Source of the DNA: Turritopsis dohrnii
Lineage: Eukaryota > Cnidaria > Hydrozoa > Anthoathecata > Oceaniidae
Assembly (NCBI GenBank): GCA_027922465.2
Contig: BQMF02000037.1
Span: forward strand, 62,001-126,000
Length of the DNA: 64,000 bases
Direction of reading: 5' to 3'
Made by a program: the position numbers and the translations under genes
The notes under the pieces: model-generated
Told to the model about the DNA's origin: nothing
The model's database searches: none
Seen by the model: only the letters and a program-made list of their open reading frames with translations
In this document: in pieces, positions 25,096-36,423 of the stretch
How positions within the stretch are numbered: the first letter of the stretch is position 1
Layout of the letters: each line of letters starts with the position of its first letter

Positions 25096-27488
25096 TGAAC
25101 ACCAAACCACTCCATCTAATGATCGATCCATCAGCAACACCAAGGGCATATCATACTCCCGTGCCTGTCCCCATACACTGGCAAGATGACGTTAAAGCCG
25201 GACTTGACCAAGATGTTAGACTGGGGGTGATAGAAGTTGTCCCAGTTGGAGAACCAGTAACCTGGTGCCACAGAATGGTGGTCTGTGCGAAGAAGGATGG
25301 CACACCCCGTAGAACCGTAGACTTCCAAGCACTTAATGCAAATGCAACCAGGGAGACCCATCACACAATGTCACCATTCCACCAAGCCTGCCTGGTTCCT
25401 CCCGGAATGAAAAAGGCCGTCTTTGACTGCTGGAACGGCTACCATAGCATACCACTCGAACCTAAGGATCGGCATCTTACAACCTTCATTACCCCTTGGG
25501 GAAGGTACAGGTACAAAGTCGCACCCCAAGGTTACGTCGCTTCTGGTGACGGGTACACCAGGAGGATGGATGAGATAGCCTCAGATGTCCCGGACAAGAC
25601 AAAGTGCGTCGATGATTCACTACTTTGGGCTATCAACATTGCAGCTAGCTTCTACCGAGCTGTTGACTACTTGGATTTGTTGGGGGAAAACGGTGTCACA
25701 CTCAACCCACAGAAGGTTCAATTTGCTCAAGATTGTGTTACATTTGCAGGCTTCGAGATAACCCTCGACAGCGTTAAACCCTGTAGAAGATTCTTTGAGG
25801 CAATTGAGGACTTCCCAACCCCACGCAATATCCACGATGTTCGATCTTGGTTTGGCTTGATAAATCAAGTGTCATACGCATTCCCATCTGCTGAAACACT
25901 CCAACCATTCAGACACCTCCTTCGCCCAAACACACCCTTCGTGTGGACTCAACAAATAGACGAGACATTCAAACTTTCCAAACAAATCATCATCAGTCAG
26001 ATTGAAGTAGGTATCAGAATCTTTGAGAAAAACAAGCCAACCTGCTTAGCTACTGATTGGTCCAAGAAAGGTGTTGGATTCTGGCTCTTACAGAAACACT
26101 GCCGGTGTAACAGTTCGAAGCCTGGATGCTGCTGTGACGGATGGAAGGTCACACTAACCGGCAGCAGATTCACCAACAAATCCGAATCCAACTACTATCC
26201 AATTGTTGGCGAAGCATTAGCGGTTGCTGACTCACTGGAGAAAACGAAATACTTCACCCTTGGCTGCACAGACCTGCTCGTGAACACCGACCACAAACCC
26301 CTTCTAAAGATCTTTAGCGATAGATCTTTGAATGACATCCCAAATCCTCGCCTGAGAGACCTCAAAGAGAAGACTCTTCCATTCAAATTTGCCATCACTC
26401 ACGTTCCCGGTCTGAAGAACATCATCCCGAATGCCTTCTCCAGATACCCAGTCAGCGATGCACCCGAAGACACCGAGGACGATGAAGTCAATGAAATCAT
26501 GTCCATAGGAACCGCCTTCCAAGCAATTACTTGGGACATGGTTAAGGTTGCCACACAAAGCAGTGTACCAATGATGCACCTCATCAAGGCATTAGAAGAT
26601 GGATTCCCAATCAGCAGAGATGACCTCCCACGAGATATTCAACAATACCATCAGTACAGAAACGATCTGCATTACGCTGACGGAGTGGTGCTGTACAATG
26701 ATAGAATAGTCATCCCGCCATCATTAAGAGACCAAATTCTCGACTCCCTGCATGCCGCCCACCAAAGCAGTGGCATGATGTCATCTTGTGCTAAATTATC
26801 AGTATTCTGGCCTGGAATCAGCAAAGACATACAAAGACAACGTGATGGTTGCAACGCTTGTAACAGAAATGCACCATCTCAACCAAGCCTGCCCCCGTAC
26901 CCTACGCCATCTCCAGAATATCCATTTCAACTGATTTGTGCCGACTTCTTCCAACATGAAGGCCAGCATTACCTGATAACCGTGGATAGATACTCGAACT
27001 GGCCCACCATTGACCGCGCCCGTGAAGGATCAAAAGGATTGATTGATTGCCTCCGCAGACTATTCTCCACCTTCGGTATCCCTGATGAACTGACTTCAGA
27101 TGAAGGGCCTGAATTCAAATCACACACCACCTCCACTTTCCTGCAGGACTGGGGAGTTCGCCAACGATTCTCTTCGGTGGCATTTGCACACTCCAACTGT
27201 AGAGCAGAGATTGGTGTGAAGACAGCAAAACGACTGATCACTGAAAACACCGGCCCTAATGGTAATTTGGACACAGACAAGCTGCAGAGGGCTATGCTAC
27301 AATACCGCAACTGTCCAGATCCGACGACTGGCCTATCACCAGCAATGTGCGTCTTTGGGAGACCCGTCAAGGATTTCATCCCAATTCAACCTGGACGCTA
27401 CAAACCTCACCCCACATGGGAAGACACACTGAACAAACGTGAAGAAGCTTTACGCCATCGCCACATGCTTGCATTTATAATAAAATAA
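25092..27488 (+). pseudogene. retroelement reverse transcriptase - RNase H - integrase region of pol
   Basis: About 798 codons without a stop. RT: FDCWNGYHS with the first catalytic Asp, TPWGRYRY, and VDDSLLW with the Asp pair (residues about 110-190). RNase H: ATDWSKKGVGFWL, GEALAVADSLEKTKYF and NTDHKPLL. Integrase: an HHCC-like zinc site (HAAHQSSG...CNACNRN), then a DDE core with ADFF, TSDEGPEFKS and NCRAEIGVKTAKR. Catalytic residues are present, but the frame is broken upstream and the C-terminal part after about residue 790 is lost. The closest type is the Ty3/gypsy group often annotated as K02A2.6-like. Confidence 0.88.
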
Positions 27489-29220
27489 GATGTTCACTAA
27501 AAATATCTTGCATTTTTGGAATCCCATTGGCCACCAAAGATATGACAGATTTTGGGTACTTTTGGATATCATAGAAATCACTACCATAGTCTGATTTGAT
27601 AATCCCCATTTTGAAGGGTAACAGAACTCACAAATATGTTTAAGTCTTTTACAGTCTTATAGAATTCTGTTCTTTAGGAAGATATTTAAAAATCATAAAT
27701 TTATATAGCTTAATAAAATAAGTAGTATATATTTTGTTGATTAGAAAATTTCCAAATTAGTATAATAACAGAAGAAAATTCTGTACTCCCTAATCATATA
27801 CTAGTATCCTATGTTTTTACGTGTTTTGATTTCGAAAATGGTGACTTGAAAGGTGCCAAAAAATAAAGTCACTGAATCACAAACGGAAAGTGCTATGGAG
27901 CTATGGAGCTGGAAACACTGATTCAGGAACCTCTAAAAAATACCTATTCCTATTGGCTGTCAAGCTATTTTCCCTAAAAATGCCACATATACTAAGAATG
28001 CAATGCAATGGTTCTCTGTGTGATCAAAGAATCTGACATCAATACGGAAAGTCTCACACCTTTTCATGCTAAATACAACAACTTGACCATAAAATTTAAA
28101 AACATAAAAAGTCCTGTATTTTTATGTTTTTAAATGTTGAAAATTTTAGCTACAATGTTATAGCTATTACTATTATATACATCATAATTATATTGCACTA
28201 CATAAATTAGATTTAAGATTAAGCACAATGTCAAAATGAAACCACTGTATTCATTCCATGTCAAAAGAATATTAACGTTTAGGCTAGAGGGAAATATTAA
28301 ACCAAAATTGGACTATTATAATGTTTTCTTGGGTCTACATTGGCCACTAAAGGGTAAAGCAGTGCCACAATTTAATAAGAACCTCTCTGATTGAAATGTT
28401 TTATATCAACAACATGCAATCTCATATCGATGATTAGGAAATAAAGTTCTCTTTTCATTTTATCTTGAGGTAAATTTTCAACAGTAGATTAATCAGTGTT
28501 ATTAATTTAATAAGAGAAATTGACTGTCAATTTTGATTGCTCTTGTGTTTGTTGTGATGACAACACTTTACCTGTTATTACAACCATTATAATATTTTAA
28601 TGATGTCATTAATAGATAATAATAATAATAATAATTACAAAGATTGATAATGCTGGAAGCCTAAATAAAGGGAATAGCTAGTATAGTAATCTCGCTTTCG
28701 AAGCTCTTAAAACACGGTACCACGTTCATGGTTCCTTGGCTGATATTTTCATGAGTAAAAGCATCGAGCATCCTGCCTTCTCTCTACTTATGTACAAAAA
28801 TTAGGCGGTTACAATAGAGTTGGTTTACAAAAATAGAAGCGAAAATAGGAAACTGTTCTACTCTGTTCCGTACGATGATATTTCATGTACGAAGATGGGC
28901 CCTTTTTTTCAAATGTAAATATGGCTGCTGTCGTACATGTTTGGTCACGGTTGCACAAGGTTGATATCGTTCCAAAAGTGATCGTTGTAGTTATGGAAAT
29001 TTAAGGGTTTCTGTTTCACAATGATGAAAATGTAATCTGTTTACCTGGTTTTACATGCTGATACTGTTTCCGTGAAGATTATTTGTTTAAATAGGCTAAA
29101 TGTGTGTAAATGCTTACAGTTTAATTGAGTATTCTGCTCATGTTCAAGTTCTGTATATAATATAAATTTTATTAAATTCCCCTTTATAAAGGTAGGGAAC
29201 ATGTATATACATATATGTGC
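27489..29220. other. AT-rich spacer; nothing recognised
   Basis: No exon, domain or clear repeat boundary. There is an (ATA)n run near 28617-28635 and an isolated gtacgaagatgggccc phrase near 28890 that resembles the satellite unit start at 36424. Confidence 0.5.
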
Positions 29221-29221
29221 T

Positions 29222-29862
29222 TTTTTTTATAAGAACCAGAGTAAAATCTGACCTGTGAGGTGAGGCTGGCTGTTCTTATTTTTGGAGCCTTTTTCAGCCT
29301 GATTTGTTTATGTTCTTATGGAACTTCCTATAAAATTAAAATAGATTATGAGTATGTATTATGCAAGAAGGTGAAAAACAAATCAAGCATTATTTGACAG
29401 TGACAAAATTCGCATCATGAGTTGTTACTTATACTTTTGTGATAGTAAAGACTTTACACATCCAACCTGGTAGGTCCAATTAATGTAATATGTTATATGA
29501 ATTATGCTGTTTGATTCTACTTTCCACATCATGGTGTACCCAGGAATCAGTGGTTCTTCGGGAATTCTAAGCAGGCACTTGTCGAGCTCCTTGAATTTAT
29601 TATCTCTCTTACATCCTGTGAGATTTCTTAACTCGGTTGGTAAGAGCATTAACGTTTTGGTCCTTGCATCTTGAAGACAATTCGCATCATGAGTTGTTCT
29701 TCATGAATTGTTCTTATTTTATAAGAAAGTTAAGGCTAAGCCTGTTCTTAATTTTTGAATAATTGATTTGAACCTCAGGTTGTTCTTATTTTGTTCTTAT
29801 TTTTTTGGGCAAATCTGAAGCTCGTGTTCTTATAAAATTGTTCTTATATAAAAAAGAGTGTG
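29222..29862. mobile_element. putative TIR element with repeated GTTCTTAT boxes
   Basis: The left end reads CTTTTTTTTATAAGAAC and the right end GTTCTTATATAAAAAAG in inverted orientation. Several GTTCTTATTTT and TTATAAGAAC boxes lie inside. A LINE 3' tail (29425-29649) sits within. The target duplication is uncertain (TGTG on both sides), so the boundaries are tentative. Confidence 0.45.
29425..29649 (-). pseudogene. LINE reverse-transcriptase C-terminal tail fragment
   Basis: The minus-strand frame contains LLRIPEEPLIPGY and VESNSI, matching the phrase HIPDEPLLSSY...ADSNSI in the fragment at 45291-45740. Such tails close the ORF2 of CR1/jockey-group LINEs. Only about 70 codons remain. Confidence 0.6.
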
Positions 29863-30629
29863 TATTATATATATATATATATCTTACAGGCAGAATGAAT
29901 GAAAATACATTTCAAAGTGTTTTGTTTTTTACAAAAAAAGCATCAAATTTAGGCTAATCTACCTTCAAAATTATAGACTTAAGGAATGCTAATACAAATG
30001 AACATAGTGATAGTCCTAGTAATTTAAATGGTAACCCAATTAGCAACTGACACTTGTTTAAAATTTTTGCAATGGAATATTATTTTCATTCTAGCAATTA
30101 TATGTTTTGTAACTGAAAAGGATTCTATTGTAAGATTAATGAGTGTCAAATATTACTCATATTGGTTGTGTTGAATAATAAACAGTATGAAAAGCCAGTT
30201 GCACTATCATTGTTTTGATATGCTTATCTTTTGGGTAAAATGAGCTTTAGGCTGTAACAGGCATATTGCCAAGCACTTTTCTCCTAACATAAACGGTAGT
30301 TAGAAACTCAATCCTATCAATTTTAAACTTCTGTGTTCCACAAAAACATGAGAAAAGTCCATCCATCAACTTTGGATTGTTCATACAGCATTTGGCCTAA
30401 CAAGATTCTAACCCACCCTAGAGTGCCACGGGTCTTCTGGCTGTGATTTTTAAATCGACAGTTTTAAGGGTGACGAAAAAACTTGAGAAGAAAAAGAAAA
30501 TTACATAACATAAATGTATGAAACATAAAACATGCACATAACATAAACACACATCTGGTTTTAGTTGAATTTGTTACCCTTTGTAAAAATTTGTTATATT
30601 GTTCAGATTGAAGATCTTTCTCACAGGAG
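29863..30629. other. AT-rich spacer; nothing recognised
   Basis: Begins with a (TA)n run around 29868-29882. No reading frame of interest or repeat boundary was recognised. Confidence 0.5.
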
Positions 30630-30812
30630 TTTTTTTTTTTCTTCTAAATCACTCTCCCCGACTATCCTTCATTTTCCCCCAAATACATCAGGGAATTGAG
30701 CTAGTTGCAGTACCTCCAGGAGTCGTGTCTTTTTCAACATCCGACCTCAGCGGGGTTTGAACCCTCGATATTGGGTTCCTAAGCTCAACCCTTTAACCAC
30801 TAAGCCACTGCA
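30630..30812 (-). mobile_element. tRNA-derived SINE with pol III promoter boxes
   Basis: On the minus strand the head reads GCAGTGGCTTAGTGGTTAAA, an A-box-like tRNA 5' region, followed about 30 nt later by the B-box GGGTTCAAACCCC. About 100 nt of unrelated body follow, then an A-rich tail (a T run at 30630-30640 on plus). Without an anticodon stem or acceptor pairing it is not a tRNA gene. Length is about 183 bp. Confidence 0.75.
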
Positions 30813-32540
30813 AAATAAAAGCAAAGTAATTACCCAACTATATACATTGATATTGTGAAAAAAGAAACAGAGTTAGAGTGACTGTAAAGCTGTTTGAAAT
30901 CATGGAAAACAGTAGAATCTCAGAGCTTACAGAGACATCGCCCCCTCCCCCAGACCCCCACAAACTGCTTTTAAACTCAATCTTCCAAAAAAACATTCTA
31001 AAAGTGCTTGGAAATATGCCTGCTGTAATGCAGATCCACAGCCCAAAGGAAACAATATCAATTTATCTCTTGGAGAAATCAATAAGAACTTTCTATTTCA
31101 TTTAACCAGGCTTATGTCAATTATGTCACAGACCTGATGATTTATGATAGACTCCATTTTGGTCATTTTTTATTTTTACTTTCACTTACTGTTAGCCCAT
31201 GTTAAATTGTGAATGTTCCATACAGCATTGTTCTTAGAGCGGTACAATGCATTATTCACAGGTGTAAAACCTGTACTTCTAGTTCTGCTGATAACCATAA
31301 GTTTTTCTGCACATTTGTTTTTGTTCTGATGTTTTGACTAATAATGTGTATGAGTAGAGATGACAGTTAACTTGCATTTTGTGCTGTTCTTTGCTATTCC
31401 CTGGTATCGTTTCTGTCTTTTAGACAACTACATAAACTCATACATTTACATAACCCATAAAGAGACATGTGATAAACTGCTCTAAACATATTTTAAGGTA
31501 AGTTACAATATCTTGTGTAAATAGGTTTAATGCACTGAAGCCTTGTTAGTCTTTTGCATGCCTTATTTGATCTTGAACCTATCATGCTTTTTTTGCTTTT
31601 TAAATTCCATGCTATTATCCATATCTTGTTATTTTACACTTTTATGAATTAAAGATTTGATGCCTTTCGATGTGCCTGATGTAAGAGATTCTACTGACTG
31701 GTCCACACAATTTAAACGATTATGCAAAGATTTCTACTAAAGACCAGGTTGATGCCGTTAAGGATTATGACGACCCTTTGAAAGATTTGGAAGCGTATCT
31801 GCTGCTTTACGGGAAATCAATCCAGGCTTGGTTGCTGAAGAATTGAAAACGTTGTGGAAGTGCTTGATGAACCAGTTCTAAAGCCTACTTCTGTAGAGGT
31901 TGAAGACGCGTTTAGAAACCTTACCCAATTTACACCTATTTAACAAAGATTATATGTGTGCAATCCGTCGTTGTTAAAGACAAAATAGTTTCTAAAAACA
32001 ATGTAGTATTTTGACTATGGACACTATGAAGTGATTCATAAATTTCAGTTTCAGTTACGAATAATTTCAAATTTCGTGCATGAATATCCACCACATTGCA
32101 CGGTTGTAATCCACTGCGCGGTTGTTCGTTACAGCGCTTAATGCTTGGCAGTGGCATTTCCCAATCAGGCTGTTAACCTCTTTTCTACAAAACGTCCTAA
32201 TTGGTGAACAGTAGTTAAAAGGCAGTACGATATAAGATTAACAAGCAACTCTGACTGTTCTGGAAAATGAAATTCTCCTGCTCCTTTCTCACCTAAGCGT
32301 TTGTGTAGTACATTAGCAGCGAAAACTTTCGTCAGAAAAGACTTTAAATATCTCCGCAAAAACAGTTTTTTAGGAAACCCAGAACTGCTCAGTATTCACT
32401 CAAAAGCGTTCCAGAGTGTCTCGCATTACGATCAAAGTTACGAGGCGAGTTAGGTTTTCAAAGCCTTAAAATGTATATGATTTAGGATACAGAAGCAGCC
32501 GGTCGAGGGTTTTTGGGAAATTTCAGATTGTTTTTTTATA
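30813..32540. other. spacer; possible decayed coding traces only
   Basis: Some stretches near 31660-31930 read as short blocks of plausible protein in shifting frames, but no family was recognised and stops are frequent. Nothing else of note. Confidence 0.4.
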
Positions 32541-32670
32541 CAGTGGAACCTCCTTAAAGTGGATACCTCCTTAAGTCGGACAAAATATTTTGTCCCGGAT
32601 GAATCCTTAATAAACTGTTAAAGAAACCTCCCCAAAGTGGACAGTCTAAAGCGGACATTTTTTCCCTAAA
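32541..32670 (+). mobile_element. pogo/Tigger-type element end fragment
   Basis: It starts CAGTGGAACCTCCTTAAAGT directly after a TA dinucleotide, the terminal signature of Tigger/pogo elements, with further AAAGTGGA repeats behind it. No matching opposite end is seen, so it is a truncated copy. Confidence 0.6.
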
Positions 32671-32685
32671 AAACTGGTCTAGATG

Positions 32686-32770
32686 TTGTACGAAGGTGGG
32701 CACATGCGGTTTCCTGATGTGCTAGGTACAAAATATAGACATGTAATGGACATTTAAACTTTTTACTCTA
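32686..32770 (+). repeat. solo relative of the 169-bp satellite unit
   Basis: It begins ttgtacgaaggtgggcac and continues with gcggtttcctgatgtgctag and gacatgtaatggaca, the same order as the array units at 36424-38330. Only the left half is present. Confidence 0.65.
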
Positions 32771-33404
32771 CTAATACAAGCGTTTTGTCGGATTTGATCA
32801 AAATTTGGCAATTCGACAATGTTGTGACTAGATATGATCTTTGTGTTACCTCTTGAAGTCTTCAAGCCAAGCGGCTTTTTGTTCTTATTTAAAGCAACTG
32901 AAATTATTTTCAGCGGTTCGTGCTAATATTTAGAGAATATCGTGCTTTCCAGTCATCCCTGCTTTAGCTCAAAAGTGCTTGTAAAGCTTCAGTCCAAGAA
33001 CATCCATTTGAGATGTAAAATGCTTTTTACTCCCCTTTGCCGAGACATTTCCGAAGATTTATATGTGATGTTTTTCTAAAAGGTTCTCATATAGACTCAT
33101 TTCAATCCATAATAAAAAATTATCCAAAACTGTGGAAGATCAAAGCATTTCATCGTAGAAATACGAAATACCTTTCATAATTTGATTAATTGCGGGTATT
33201 TGTGGAAAGCTATTTATTAGCTCTTCAGTGCTTGTAAAACAGTCTGGTTTCAGGGGCGGATATATACAGACTATGTGAAAGTTGTGAATTCACAATATTT
33301 TTTCACAATATTTTTTCTGCAGTCTTTATCATACTCTTGCTAGCCGTTGGTTCGCATATAGATCGCTCCCATATATTCAATACGCACAACTACTTTTATT
33401 ATTA
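32771..33404. other. AT-rich spacer; nothing recognised
   Basis: Only a short direct repeat of ttcacaatattttt (about 33290-33316) was seen. Confidence 0.45.
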
Positions 33405-33479
33405 TTATTGATTTATTTAACGTTGGTCATAATAAAATAGATACAACAGTAGCTAATAAAAACCAACAATGATATCCTT

Positions 33480-33716
33480 TTAGGATTTACAATAAGGACA
33501 AGTACAAAAATTAATAGGCAAATTTTTAACTCTATTTTTAAAAATATCTAAAGTTGTCGAGTCTTTTACATCTTTTGGCAATCGGTCCCAGAGTAAACTT
33601 CCTACAAAGCTTACAGAATGTATTCCAAATTTAACAGTATTGGTTGGGGGTAAAACAAGTTGTTGCCCCCTTCTCAGCGAACAGCCTGTACACTTTGGTA
33701 CAAAAAGCTCTGACAT
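33480..33716 (-). pseudogene. LINE ORF2 C-terminal tail
   Basis: In a frame different from the RT, it reads a region with GIHSVSFVGSLLWDRLPKDVK and ends in a small Cys cluster, FCTCPYC. This is the typical end of cnidarian CR1/L2-type ORF2 proteins. It belongs to the RT frame just upstream on the minus strand. Confidence 0.75.
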
Positions 33717-33727
33717 AAAAGAAGGGT

Positions 33728-35288
33728 TCAGACCGTTGACGGATTTAAAATTTCGTGTAAAAGTTTCTGAATGAAAGAGACGTGAAGGGTGACTCCCTTT
33801 GATAATGACAATAGATCTGATAGACTCGAATTAAGATTTTGATAAACTACAGAGAGAGCCCTGCGATGAACCCTGTTGATGTAGATGTTGCTGGCCTTAT
33901 CGAAACGCATCCAAATTAATGGGCAGTAGTGAAAATGAGAAAGAACATAGGCATTACATAAACATTTTGCAGTTTTAACTGAGATATAAGGTCGAATCCG
34001 TAGAAGTGCCTTGGTTTTACTTGAGGCCTTCTTACATTTTTCATCTAGATGCTCTCTGAATCGTAGTTTATCATCTATGTAGATACCTAAAAGTTTTACA
34101 CAATTTGAGGTATCTACGGTTATATTCCCGATATGAAATTTCCTAATGGATGTCTTTGTTCCGAGAAACATAACCTGAAATTTTTCTGGATTTGCAACAA
34201 GCCCATTGACACTAAACCATTCAATGACGTCTGAAGTATCAGCGCCAAGTATTTCCAAGACTCTGGCTAATGTTTTTGCAGAGGCAAACAGAGTATTATC
34301 ATCAGCAAAGTTACAAATTTCTGATTCTCTGTTGTTAGTTGACAATAGGAGATCATTAAGAAAAATATTAAAAAATAAAGGTCCTAAGATGGATCCCTGT
34401 GGGACTCCAAGTAACACGCAAAGAAATGTACTTAATTTATCTCCTACTTTAACTCTATGTGTTCGATTTGTAAGGTAATCGTAAATAAATTTTAAACTTT
34501 TATAGTTTACCCCATAAGCAGCAAGTTTTGCAATAAGTAAGTCATAGGGTAAACAGTCGTAAGCCTTAGATAAGTCCATTAAGACAGTACCTACAATATT
34601 TGAATCATCAAGGGCTTTTTGCCAGCGGTTTAACATTCTAAGCAAAGCATGTTGAGTGCTATGTCCCTTCCGAAATCCACACAACAGTTTAGAAAAACGC
34701 GTTTGGAGGAAGGGAATAAGCTGTTCCGCTATGAGCTTTTCAAACACTTTAGACACTGTCGGGAGGATACTAATTGGTCTATAGTTTTCAACACATGTAG
34801 CGTCATCCTTTTTGTAGACTGGAGTAATGGTAGCACGTTTTAACTCTACAGGAAAAGAGGATGATGATAGGGATGTGTTGAAGCAGTTTTTGATCACAAA
34901 ACTACAGACGTCAGCAGACATTTTGAGAATCCTTGGACTAATGTCACATGATGTTGCTTTTCGACTATTTAATGACGCAATCAATTTATGAACAGACTCA
35001 GTGTCAGCTTCAATCAAATCGAAGCTTGAGCTTTCACCAAAGACCTCTTTTATTTTGAGAATACTAGGATGCTTTTCAAATTTAGAGATAGCATCTTTAA
35101 CAGGGTCTTTGGGATAGGAGGTGTACGAGCCAGGATCCCAAGATTTTAAGTTCAGATTTTTGGTTATGTCATTAAAGTAGTCATTAAAAATGTTGGCAAT
35201 AATACTATCGCTAGTAATAATTTCATCATTATGGACTAGAGAAACTTTTTCTGAAACAGTATGCTTATCCGAGATAAAATCAGCCCGG
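33728..35288 (-). pseudogene. LINE reverse transcriptase
   Basis: The frame is open from about 35288, with a first internal ATG at 35017. RT blocks in order: ATITPVYKKDD, NYRPISILP, CGFRKGHSTQHAL, VLMDLSKAYDCL (catalytic Asp), GVPQGSILGPLFFN and CNFADDNTLF (Asp pair). All key residues are intact. It copies LINE RNA at the insertion site. About 520 codons remain; upstream parts are lost, so it is not a functional element. Confidence 0.88.
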
Positions 35289-36423
35289 TGAACCCACCCA
35301 GTCCGCTTTGCCGGGCTAATTTTTCTCTATGTGAACACCCCCTTAATAGTAACTTGGGTGTTATATATGAGTTGTAAATGACCTACGTTCAGGAAATTGA
35401 AGAATACACACAATTTTACCGGCTACCACCCAATGTTTTTAACGAAATGCTTATAAAGGTTAACAACTTTCAAAAGCACAGTATCTATTTCAAGTCCATA
35501 AAAAGTACCCTATTTTTACTGAAAATTTTTGTGAGCAATTTGACTTGCTCACTTGATTTTCATGGTACGTGCAAATTTTTAAATGGATTTTGCAATCGAA
35601 TAATTTTTTGACGCCACATTTAACAATACATAACATTTTAATAATAGCAAAAAAAGCATAATTATTGAAAAATGAAAAGTTGGACATGTTCATTGAAAAA
35701 GAAAAAAAATAAGAAATTAATTATGAAATTAATTAATTAGAAATTAATTATGATAACTAAGTCGTAGAATGAAGACTGAAAAAGACATATATTGAAACCA
35801 CGGCGCAACAATATTTTCTATTACAGTTTTTCTTTTGCTTGTACATATTTCTGCTCAGGATGCACGTTTTTATATTATAAGCAACAAGTTCATAAGTAAC
35901 ACTGGTAAATTCTCTCAAAAAGTTAAGCAACAGTACTAACACGGCCATATCATACTTTCAATTAACGCTTAGCAACAAATGAAGCAACTTTACTACTAAT
36001 AAATAGTCACTGAGATTGGTCATCCTGTATAAAGATTCGTGATAATAATAATGTCTGACCATGGTTGCTAATAAAAAAAACGCGTAGGTATTTTGTTTTC
36101 ATGTCTTTGTATATTCTTATGTTATTTGTATATATTAGTATGTTATATATATTCAAAGTAAACTAGTTCCAAACCCATTGTATTATGGATTTTCATTGCT
36201 TATAACCTTATACACATAAACAACCAGGTCGTTTGCCCGATAACTACGCAGTTGCAGTACGAAAGTGGACACCCAAACGGTTTTCAGGTGCCCTGAGTGC
36301 ATACATGGAATTAGAATGGACATATATATTCACAGAAATGAAAGAAGCATAAAAAGTAAATGCCATGGCTTCTAAATAGTATACAGGGACATAGAAATCA
36401 CTTGTGTGCAGGTCCTCTAGTTG
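35289..36423. other. AT-rich spacer with a diverged satellite-like unit at its end
   Basis: No gene seen. AATTAATTA-rich sequence around 35700-35755. Near 36256 a phrase cagtacgaaagtggacaccc and cggttttcaggtgcc looks like a distant copy of the satellite unit that starts properly at 36424. Confidence 0.45.

Larger units (their letters stand above)
22300..27475 (+). mobile_element. Ty3/gypsy-type retroelement, 3' truncated, no LTRs seen
   Basis: Gag, protease, reverse transcriptase, RNase H and integrase occur in the Ty3/gypsy order. The 5' 300 bp before gag is GC-richer, like the coding part, and may be leader or LTR remnant, but no paired LTR or primer-binding site could be identified. Pol stops at about 27470 in the middle of its usual C-terminal region and runs into AT-rich sequence. 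The body is clearly less AT-rich than the surroundings, suggesting a relatively recent or compositionally distinct insertion. It is split by an 829-bp DNA element and has a pol frameshift, so it is dead. Confidence 0.9.
33405..35288 (-). mobile_element. 5'-truncated LINE (CR1/L2-like)
   Basis: It carries a reverse transcriptase and its C-terminal tail on the minus strand, followed by a short 3' UTR rich in ATT/TTA near 33405. The endonuclease and ORF1 are missing: coding similarity fades at about 35288, the usual 5' truncation of LINE copies. One frame break lies between 33717 and 33727. Confidence 0.85.

Noticed and set aside
30740..30812. A true tRNA gene
   Set aside because: A and B boxes are present, but the acceptor and anticodon stems do not pair well, and the sequence continues into a SINE-like body with an A-rich tail.
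31660..31930. Decayed coding region
   Set aside because: Blocks of plausible residues appear in three frames with stops between them, but no family could be named and no repeat boundaries were seen.
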